From Bacteroidales bacterium UBA1204 (GTDB lineage: Bacteria; Bacteroidota; Bacteroidia; Bacteroidales; F082): 6,401 nt of DNA. Position 1 is the stretch's first letter, and every line of letters begins with the position of its first letter. The DNA is taken from contig DBXU01000003.1 in NCBI GenBank assembly GCA_002310075.1, positions 7,280 to 13,680 on the forward strand, given 5' to 3'. Shown here piece after piece: positions 1 to 5,439 of this stretch. Both the position numbers and the translations under genes were made by a program. The notes beneath the pieces were generated by a model. That model searched no databases. It had not been told where the DNA came from and worked only from the letters and a program-made list of their open reading frames with translations.

Positions 1-41
1 TGATTAAGAGTCAGGTGCTCTACCAACTGAGCTACGGAAGC
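1..41 (-). tRNA. tRNA-Lys (anticodon CUU), 5' part only, cut by the window edge
   Basis: Read on the minus strand from position 41, the sequence gives a 7-nt acceptor strand (GCTTCCG), T8-A9, a D arm GCTC-AGTTGGTA-GAGC, then the anticodon stem CCTGA and the 7-nt loop CTCTTAA. The anticodon at positions 8-6 is CTT, which reads the lysine codon AAG. The 3' half of the anticodon stem starts (TCA) and then the window ends, so the variable loop, T arm and 3' acceptor strand are not visible. A matching promoter lies directly upstream. The identity follows from the anticodon and is firm; whether other tRNAs follow in the same transcript cannot be seen. Confidence 0.93.
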
Positions 42-56
42 ATCGTTTTGTGGCTG

Positions 57-90
57 CAAAAATACAACCTTTTTCCTTATCATGGACAAT
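57..90 (-). promoter_or_regulatory. Bacteroidota-type promoter of tRNA-Lys
   Basis: On the minus strand, TATTTTTG at 64-57 matches the Bacteroidota -7 consensus TAnnTTTG exactly. An ATTG at 90-87, 22 nt further upstream, is a possible -33 element, slightly farther away than the usual 19-21 nt. Transcription would begin around position 50, some 8-10 nt before the mature tRNA end at 41, which suits a tRNA with a short 5' leader. The box is seen directly; its use is inferred. Confidence 0.6.
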
Positions 91-148
91 TTTCAACAAC
101 TTTTTTTCTTTTTGTTTTATAAAAACCTATTTATCAGTGCATTAAAAT

Positions 149-173
149 AAGCCTCTCGTTGTTTTACAGGCTT
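149..173. promoter_or_regulatory. Short inverted repeat in the divergent intergenic region
   Basis: AAGCCT (149-154) and AGGCTT (168-173) are perfect 6-bp inverted repeats with a 13-nt spacer. A second, overlapping pair, GTTTTA (161-166) and TAAAAC (174-179), could form an alternative hairpin. Neither has a T-run in the right place for an intrinsic terminator. They lie about 50 nt upstream of the -7 box of the gene that starts at 253, so an operator is possible, but chance pairing in AT-rich DNA is also plausible. The rest of 65-252 holds T-rich tracts (about 100-118) and the palindrome TTTTATAAAA (115-124), with no credible ORF. Confidence 0.2.
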
Positions 174-221
174 TAAAACAATCATTTACAATTCTTCTTT
201 TCCCAAATCGCAGATTCTTCC

Positions 222-229
222 TATTTTTG
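222..229 (+). promoter_or_regulatory. -7 box of the LTA-synthase-family gene
   Basis: TATTTTTG is an exact match to the Bacteroidota -7 consensus TAnnTTTG. It is the same 8-mer used by the divergent tRNA promoter. No clear TTTG -33 element lies 19-21 nt upstream; only a TTTTCC run around 198-203 is present. The start codon at 253 lies 23 nt after the box, so the 5' leader would be only about 15-20 nt. That leader (TCAATCGC then a pyrimidine run) has no Shine-Dalgarno sequence, as is usual in this phylum. Confidence 0.6.
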
Positions 230-252
230 CTGCTTCAATCGCTTTCCCCTCC

Positions 253-2175
253 ATGAAGAACAAAAACCGAAACTCACTTTTAAGACGCCTGCTTGGGAAT
301 GACATCACCACGTTAATTCTCAGACTATTGACAGTTTTCTTTATCATGGGCCTTCTGAGAATTGTTTTTTACATGATTGACAAGCCCATGCTGGGCCATA
401 TCAGCGATTTTGAAGAATGCTGGGCTATAGTTAAAGGAGGACTCCGTTTCGACACTATGTCGATACTTTGGGCCAATAGCCTTTTCATCCTGCTCTCCAT
501 CCTACCCTTTCGCTTTCGCGAACACAGATGGTATCAAGGTATCCTATATGCCATTTTCCTAATTACCAATATTGCCCTTATTATTGTTAATAGTGCCGAT
601 GTGGTCTATTTCGCCCACACGATGAAACGTCTCACCCTTGAAGACACCCATTTCTCAAGCAACTCCAACAACCTACCCATTATCCTTGATTTTATCCAAC
701 GCAACCTGCCTCTTATCATCATTAGCCTTGTCTTAATCGCACTCCTCGTCTACGCATGGCATTACATCAAATACCAACCCACCAAGGTCACTAACAACAA
801 GCGCTATTACCTTTGCAACATCGTTGCCGCCATCCTCATCGCTTTCCTATGCGTCAGCGGGATGCGAGGCACATTTAACCCCACCAAACCCTGGGTCAAG
901 ATGGAAGAGGCGGCCAAATACTCAGTTGAAAAAACCTGGCTTACACTCAGCAACCCATATTGTTTCTTAAGGTCATTAGATAAAGCTACAGAATACGATA
1001 AGGCTGATTGCTTCGGTCATGCAGAAATCGACTCTCCTTTTACGCCCATACATCACATCGACAGCTGCCTTCATGATTTAGGGCAACGTAACGTGGTTGT
1101 TTTTATCTTGGAAAGTTTCAGCAAGGAACACTCAAAGTACCTTAACCCTCAACTATACAAAAATGAAGATGGCTATACCCCTTTCCTTGACTCGCTGATG
1201 CGTGAGGGGTACACTTTTGTCAACGCCTTTGCCAACGGCATGAAATCCATCGAATCAGTCCCCGCCATACTTGCCTCCATCCCATCGTTCAAGACCTCGT
1301 TTGCCACCATGCCTGAACTATTCGGAGACTTCGAAGCCATGCCCGAGGTACTGGCCAAACAAGGGTATCATACCTCTTTTTTCAGCGGCAGTGAACGTAA
1401 TTCCATGGGCTTTGAAGAGATCTCTCAACGCTTTGGGGTACAACACTGTTACTGTCGTGATGAATACGAGGCCTCCTACCCGGTGAACGATAACACAATT
1501 GAGCCTTTTTGGGGTGTTTATGACATGCCTTATTTCCTTTTCATGGCTGATGAGATAGGAAAGATGCCGGAACCTTTCTTTGCCTCGGTCTTTAATCTCA
1601 CCTCACACCATCCCTACCGAGTGCCCCCCGACCAGGCCGAAATCGTTCCACAAGGCCATACGCTAGAGCAGAGAGTTGTAGCCTACACCGACCTTTCGTT
1701 GCGTACCTTTTTTAATCGTGTGAAAACCGAGCCATGGTTCGATAACACACTTTTCGTTTTCGTCGCCGACCATGTGTCGCCCATTTGCTATGACCCGCAG
1801 TCTTACACCATGAAAGGGCATTCCTCCATTATTGAGTTCCTATACACATCTGACAGCACCCTTTGCGGAATTGACAGCACCATTGTGCAACAACTCGACA
1901 TCATGCCTACCGTATTGGGGTTGGTCGGAAACAAAAAGCCTTATTTTGCTTTTGGCCGCGATGTGTTCAACGAACCAGAGCGAAAACCCGTCGCCTTCAA
2001 CAGCGTTAATCGGGTGTACCAATGCATCACCGATGCCTCAACCTTCTATTTCGACACAGACAAAACCTTGAAATACATCGGCAGTAAACCAACTCAAGAC
2101 AATGAAGGTTTCGTCAAATCCATGCTGCAACGCTATGCAGAATGTCTTGACAACAAGAAATATACTGCCAACTAA
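253..2175 (+). CDS. LTA synthase family protein (membrane-anchored phosphoglycerol/phosphoethanolamine-type transferase)
   Basis: This 640-aa protein has about five N-terminal membrane segments (roughly residues 20-42, 69-85, 95-115, 151-171 and 187-204) followed by a periplasmic alkaline-phosphatase-superfamily domain (about 278-580). Metal and catalytic residues can be placed: E287 in LESFS, the likely nucleophile S332 in GMKSIES (where Gram-positive LtaS has Thr), the H452-H453 pair in TSHHPY, and D506-H507 in VADH. The TIVQQLDIMPTVLGL segment (543-557) is typical of the domain's end. Family enzymes move phosphoglycerol or phosphoethanolamine from a phospholipid head group to a glycan or lipid acceptor outside the inner membrane. 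Bacteroidota make no classical lipoteichoic acid, so the acceptor here is unknown. The start at 253 fits the promoter just upstream and the basic N-terminus (MKNKNR). The gene is intact and of normal length. Family assignment is secure; the substrate is not. Confidence 0.9.
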   Translation: MKNKNRNSLLRRLLGNDITTLILRLLTVFFIMGLLRIVFYMIDKPMLGHISDFEECWAIVKGGLRFDTMSILWANSLFILLSILPFRFREHRWYQGILYAIFLITNIALIIVNSADVVYFAHTMKRLTLEDTHFSSNSNNLPIILDFIQRNLPLIIISLVLIALLVYAWHYIKYQPTKVTNNKRYYLCNIVAAILIAFLCVSGMRGTFNPTKPWVKMEEAAKYSVEKTWLTLSNPYCFLRSLDKATEYDKADCFGHAEIDSPFTPIHHIDSCLHDLGQRNVVVFILESFSKEHSKYLNPQLYKNEDGYTPFLDSLMREGYTFVNAFANGMKSIESVPAILASIPSFKTSFATMPELFGDFEAMPEVLAKQGYHTSFFSGSERNSMGFEEISQRFGVQHCYCRDEYEASYPVNDNTIEPFWGVYDMPYFLFMADEIGKMPEPFFASVFNLTSHHPYRVPPDQAEIVPQGHTLEQRVVAYTDLSLRTFFNRVKTEPWFDNTLFVFVADHVSPICYDPQSYTMKGHSSIIEFLYTSDSTLCGIDSTIVQQLDIMPTVLGLVGNKKPYFAFGRDVFNEPERKPVAFNSVNRVYQCITDASTFYFDTDKTLKYIGSKPTQDNEGFVKSMLQRYAECLDNKKYTAN

Positions 2176-2187
2176 AAGAACATAGTC

Positions 2188-2220
2188 TGACAACGAAGAA
2201 AAAGACTAATTTTGTCGTCA
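2188..2220. promoter_or_regulatory. Imperfect inverted repeat spanning the permease promoter
   Basis: TGACAACGAA (2188-2197) can pair with TTTGTCGTCA (2211-2220) over ten positions with one mismatch and one G-T, around a 13-nt spacer. A competing perfect 6-bp pair, TAGTCT (2183-2188) and AGACTA (2203-2208), is followed by ATTTTG, which is only a feeble terminator candidate. The 8-mer ACAACGAA also occurs twice as a direct repeat (2190-2197 and 2223-2230). All of these overlap or bracket the -7 box at 2207-2214, so an operator is conceivable. Chance is not excluded. Confidence 0.22.
2207..2214 (+). promoter_or_regulatory. -7 box of the AI-2E/PerM permease gene
   Basis: TAATTTTG matches the Bacteroidota -7 consensus TAnnTTTG exactly. 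The TCTG at 2186-2189, 17 nt upstream, is a weak -33 candidate. The expected transcription start is near 2220, giving a leader of about 12 nt before the ATG at 2233. The box covers the upstream in-frame TTG at 2212, which therefore would not be in the mRNA. It suggests the permease can be transcribed independently of the upstream gene, although read-through across the 57-nt gap is also possible. Confidence 0.55.
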
Positions 2221-2232
2221 AAACAACGAATC

Positions 2233-3390
2233 ATGGGAAACGAAAGAAACACCGACAAACTGGCTGGTTACCTCATAAAACTAGGAGGATTGGCCATTGT
2301 GCTAGCCTTATGCTGGTATTTCAAGAACGTCTTGATATATATCATCGCCGCTTTTGTGGTATCACTCATCGGGCGCCCAGTTATGCGACTGTTGCGTAAG
2401 ATAAAGATCAAAGGGAAATCAGCTCCCGAATGGTTGTTGGCCATACTAACCATAATCATCATCATTGCCCTGCTGATTCTTCTCATCACCCAATTGATCC
2501 CCATCGTTTCAAGTATCATCAAAGACGCCTCATCCTTACAAGACTCCACTTATTTCGAGTCGAATCCTATCGACAAGTTGAATGAATGGATCATTGGTTT
2601 GTTCCCCAATTTGGACCACAACTTCAACATCGTTACCCTCGTCACAGAGAAAGTCAGAGAATTGGTTGACTTCGGCAAAGTGAGCGGCATCGTCGGATCC
2701 GTCGCCTCGATGGTGACAAGCCTCTTCGTTGCCTTGTTCTCAGTAGTGTTCATCTCGTTTTTCTTCCTCAAGGAAGAAGGACTGTTTGAGCGCATCATCT
2801 GCGCCTTGGTACCCGACAAACATGAACTGACATTGAGCAAAACTTTGGGTGAAATCAAGGAATTGCTGTCGCGCTATTTCGTCGGCCTGTTCATCGAAAT
2901 GCTTGGCGTGGCCGTTGTCGACTTCCTCGGTTTATGGATTATTGCCCGCCTCGATTTCAGCTATGCCATCGGCATCGCCTTCATAGCAGGACTGCTCAAT
3001 GTAATTCCTTACGTTGGCCCCATCATCGGCGAGGCCATTGGTGTACTGTTCGGCATTGTGTTGAAGCTTGGCACAGGCGCTGGCTTGAATGTAAACATAT
3101 GGATCTTTGCTCTTATCATTTTGGCCATCATGCTTACCGCCCAGCTCATCGACAACTTCATCTATCAGCCTCTCATCTATTCGACGAGCATCAAGGCTCA
3201 TCCTCTAGAGATCTTTATAGTGTTGCTCATGGCGGGTCACATCGGCGGCACCATTGGTATGCTGGTGGCCATACCAGCCTATACTGTTTTGCGTGTCATC
3301 GCAATTCGTTTCTTTTACCAATACAAGGTGATACAACGTCTTGTCCCCGACCTAAGCGAGGAGGACAAAATCATCGAGAATATCGACTAG
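2233..3390 (+). CDS. AI-2E/PerM family (UPF0118) membrane permease
   Basis: This 385-aa integral membrane protein has the family layout: hydrophobic segments near residues 15-50 and 65-92, a soluble stretch (93-152), then segments near 153-180, 213-236, 244-278, 286-306 and 325-360. Signature motifs are present: NVIPYVGPIIG (256-266), DNFIYQP (307-313) leading to KAHPLE (321-326), and GGTIGMLVAIPAY (338-350). Relatives include E. coli TqsA (linked to autoinducer-2 export) and PerM, and Na+/H+ antiporters in other bacteria, so the name does not fix a substrate. I chose the ATG at 2233 over an in-frame TTG at 2212, because the TTG lies inside the promoter's -7 box and would add only seven non-conserved residues. 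The length is normal (350-400 aa is usual). The gene ends 16 nt from the stop of a convergent gene. Confidence 0.9.
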   Translation: MGNERNTDKLAGYLIKLGGLAIVLALCWYFKNVLIYIIAAFVVSLIGRPVMRLLRKIKIKGKSAPEWLLAILTIIIIIALLILLITQLIPIVSSIIKDASSLQDSTYFESNPIDKLNEWIIGLFPNLDHNFNIVTLVTEKVRELVDFGKVSGIVGSVASMVTSLFVALFSVVFISFFFLKEEGLFERIICALVPDKHELTLSKTLGEIKELLSRYFVGLFIEMLGVAVVDFLGLWIIARLDFSYAIGIAFIAGLLNVIPYVGPIIGEAIGVLFGIVLKLGTGAGLNVNIWIFALIILAIMLTAQLIDNFIYQPLIYSTSIKAHPLEIFIVLLMAGHIGGTIGMLVAIPAYTVLRVIAIRFFYQYKVIQRLVPDLSEEDKIIENID

Positions 3391-3406
3391 ACGCCGTATC
3401 TCGGCA

Positions 3407-4579
3407 TTATCGGCCCCTGTTTTTCTGGAATGCCAACCTTTCGTCACCATTCAAAAGATGGATGATGCCGCAATAATGGTAGCCATGCCGTTCCAAGCCT
3501 TTACGCATGATGATGTTGGCTTCATGAGTGTCAATACGAATGTTAGGTGACACAGCCTCACAATAGTACAACACAACGTCCAAGATGCCATGCGATTCAG
3601 GTGTGCTTGCAATGCGATGAATCACATGGTAGGGTTTCTCGTCAAGCCACTGGCCATCATAGATGATATTGTAAGTCACCTCAGGACTAGGCAACAAGGC
3701 AAAGGTACCGACAATTGTTCCCGATTTATCCACTATGACATGACTACCACCCGTTTCAATATCTTTACGAAACATGTCGTCGCGCGGATAGCCATCGGGC
3801 CATTGGAAAGTGTTTCCATAACTGCGCATGATTTCACGTGCTTGGTCGCGAAGCCCAAGAATGATAGGCAAATCGTCGAGAGTAGAATGCCGCACTGAAT
3901 ACCCAGAAAGGAAAACCCTCACCATGGCATTGAATGCTTTAGGATTCTTGTTGGCCACAAAATGGTCACCATCGAGGATAGCTAGTTGTGCATTAGGCAG
4001 ACTATTGTAAATAAGCCTTGTATGCGACTCCTTGATCATGTCATTGGTGCCAGCCACAACCATGATGGGCATGGACAGTCGGCTCAATTCTGAAGGCTCA
4101 ATATGGGGCTCGTTCACCATCAGGCCGAGCATTTCGGCATTTTGCTTGGCTTTTTCCGATTTCTTCGAAAACAGTTTTGCAATGCGGTAACCGATTTCGA
4201 TAGGCCATTGGTACAAAGGCTTCACACCTCTCGGAAACAGATTGGCACCGTCAATAATCATTTTGTCAACTTTTTCAGGGTACTTCAAAGCAAAGGTCAA
4301 GGCGATATTTCCCCCATCGGAAAAGCCAAGCAAAATGGCCTTTTCCATCCCTTTTTCATCCATGAAATCATTCAAGTCCTCCGCAAATTGTTGTATGGTG
4401 AAAGGTTTCTCTCCTCTCGGTGATTGGCCGTGGCCACGCGTGTCGATAGCGATGACACGATAATCCTTTGAGAAAAAGGGGATTTGATGATCAAAGTAGT
4501 TGCAACTCTCTCCATTGCCGTGGAGCAGAATCAGCGGTTGGCCTTGGCCTTGTTCGATGTAGTTTAGTTTGATATCCAT
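3407..4579 (-). CDS. Fusion protein: alpha/beta hydrolase plus GNAT N-acetyltransferase
   Basis: One 390-aa frame joins two enzymes. Residues 1 to about 226 form an alpha/beta hydrolase: oxyanion-hole motif HGNGES (20-25), RGHGQS (48-53), nucleophile elbow GFSDGG with S87, acid D180 in GTND and H206 in GDHF, which makes a complete Ser-Asp-His triad. Residues about 227-390 form a GNAT domain: SVRHSTLDDLP at its start, QWPDGYP (259-265), IHRIAST (320-326), NIRIDTH (346-352) and CGIIHLLNG (370-378). Each half resembles a common stand-alone Bacteroidota protein and almost no linker separates them. In the acetyl-CoA loop, ESHGIL replaces the usual Q/R-x-x-G-x-G/A, so the last small residue is lost. 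There is no signal peptide, so the protein is probably cytoplasmic. Both substrates are unknown; a small ester or amide together with an amine is only a guess. The ATG at 4579 directly precedes the first hydrolase strand. No consensus promoter is obvious upstream, so it may be co-transcribed from the genes to its right. Confidence 0.88.
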   Translation of the reverse strand: MDIKLNYIEQGQGQPLILLHGNGESCNYFDHQIPFFSKDYRVIAIDTRGHGQSPRGEKPFTIQQFAEDLNDFMDEKGMEKAILLGFSDGGNIALTFALKYPEKVDKMIIDGANLFPRGVKPLYQWPIEIGYRIAKLFSKKSEKAKQNAEMLGLMVNEPHIEPSELSRLSMPIMVVAGTNDMIKESHTRLIYNSLPNAQLAILDGDHFVANKNPKAFNAMVRVFLSGYSVRHSTLDDLPIILGLRDQAREIMRSYGNTFQWPDGYPRDDMFRKDIETGGSHVIVDKSGTIVGTFALLPSPEVTYNIIYDGQWLDEKPYHVIHRIASTPESHGILDVVLYYCEAVSPNIRIDTHEANIIMRKGLERHGYHYCGIIHLLNGDERLAFQKNRGR

Positions 4580-4599
4580 AGGTTTTTGTCTTATTGAGT

Positions 4600-4724
4600 T
4601 TCCCCTTCGGGGAATGGAGATGCATTTGTTTTGTTAACCGCGGCGGCAAGCAACGTCTACGACTCGTAAGCTTTAAAAGCCGCCGCTGGCAACTATATGC
4701 CCCAGCTCCATTCCCGAAGGGAAT
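4600..4724. repeat. Nested palindromic intergenic element (REP/MITE-like candidate)
   Basis: The 149-nt gap between two minus-strand genes is almost filled by an imperfect inverted repeat. The outer arms are 4600-4619 and 4706-4723. They share GGGAATGGAG/CTCCATTCCC, and each arm is also a hairpin by itself (TTCCCC-TTC-GGGGAA at 4600-4614; ATTCCC-GAA-GGGAAT at 4710-4724). Inside lie GCGGCGGC (4640-4647) with GCCGCCGC (4679-4686), then AAGC (4648-4651) with GCTT (4670-4673). At the apex is TACGA-C-TCGTA (4658-4668). GCTTT-A-AAAGC (4670-4680) is a further small palindrome. No long T-run follows on either strand, so it is not a standard terminator. No target-site duplication or ORF is visible. 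On the minus strand TATAGTTG (4697-4690) matches 7 of 8 bases of a -7 box, so a weak promoter inside it is possible. The structure is seen directly; that it is a dispersed element is inferred. Confidence 0.6.
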
Positions 4725-4728
4725 CTAT

Positions 4729-5439
4729 TCACATATACTTTTTCCTTTCTTCATCCGTAAACTTCTCAATGGCATACCGCAACATAGTGCGCGGCATAGT
4801 TGTATATCTGGTTGAAAGCCAGTCTTTCAGTCTTTGCTCATCACGTTTTCCCGCCTCGCGAAGCAGCCAGCCGACGGCTTTTTGTAAAAGGTCATGTAAG
4901 GGCTGTGGCTTGTTCAAAAAGAGTTCAGCGATGGCATAAGTGTCGTCCAACTCGCCGTGACGCAGAAACTGCATCGTACTGACCATACCAATGCGTTGTT
5001 CCCATATCGTCTTGCCATCGCGGGCTAGGTCGTAGAGTAAGGTTCGATCCTTATCTAAAAGCCAGACACCAAGCAACTCGTAGCACGACAAGTCAACCAA
5101 ATCCCAGTTATTAATGAACTCGGTATGAGACAAATAGAAGTCAACACAGCATTGTTGTAAAACCTTATCTTTCTTAGCGTGTTTGAAGATTTGTACCAAG
5201 GCCAGTAAGGCAGCCAATCGAATCTCGTGATACTCGGAACAAATGCAAGCCTCCAAGTCGTCGAATGAACTATCCTGCCAACATTGTTTCACCACATCAC
5301 GCGTGACAGGTACCTTGATGCCAAGGAACTTGTCGCCTTCGCCGTATTGCCCCTTCCCCGTCTTGAAGAAACGCGACAGGTTGACGGCCTGCTCGGGGTC
5401 TTGGCGGGAGAGAATCTCGTTATAGAGTTTACACTTCAT
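4729..5439 (-). CDS. AlkD-like DNA alkylation repair protein (HEAT-repeat DNA glycosylase family)
   Basis: This 236-aa, largely helical protein belongs to the DNA alkylation repair family, whose model member AlkD of Bacillus cereus removes N3- and N7-alkylated purines using a curved stack of HEAT-like repeats. The core can be aligned by eye: FLGIKVP (38-44) after Y32; NNWDLVD (110-116) with W112 and D116, matching AlkD W109 and catalytic D113; W146-x-x-R149, matching R148; and KAVGWLLRE (187-195) with W191, matching W187. The DNA-facing and catalytic residues therefore appear intact. Length is usual for the family. An upstream in-frame ATG at 5472 would add 11 residues, but it lies inside the preceding gene. 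The ATG at 5439 forms a 4-nt ATGA overlap with that gene's stop, so it is preferred and implies translational coupling. Cytoplasmic, no signal peptide. Activity on alkylated bases is inferred from the family. Confidence 0.9.
   Translation of the reverse strand: MKCKLYNEILSRQDPEQAVNLSRFFKTGKGQYGEGDKFLGIKVPVTRDVVKQCWQDSSFDDLEACICSEYHEIRLAALLALVQIFKHAKKDKVLQQCCVDFYLSHTEFINNWDLVDLSCYELLGVWLLDKDRTLLYDLARDGKTIWEQRIGMVSTMQFLRHGELDDTYAIAELFLNKPQPLHDLLQKAVGWLLREAGKRDEQRLKDWLSTRYTTMPRTMLRYAIEKFTDEERKKYM

Noticed and set aside
89..120. T-rich tract as a terminator for a plus-strand transcript
   Set aside because: No stable GC stem precedes the T-run, and no plus-strand gene lies to its left within the window.
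3393..3405. Possible bidirectional terminator between the convergent genes
   Set aside because: The stem is only 4 bp and no T-run follows on either strand.
2934..3476. 180-codon open frame on the plus strand overlapping the end of the permease gene
   Set aside because: It lies in another frame of a clear membrane-protein gene and runs antisense into the next one. Its composition is rich in His, Arg, Cys and Ser with no recognisable domain, as expected for a shadow frame.
4600..4614. Rho-independent terminator for the minus-strand AlkD-like gene
   Set aside because: Hairpins are present, but on the minus strand they are followed by ACTCAATAAG and GGAGCTGGGG rather than a run of T, and the whole gap has a larger symmetric structure.
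4610..4723. CRISPR-type repeat array
   Set aside because: The repeats are inverted, occur in one pair only and have no spacer series or cas genes.
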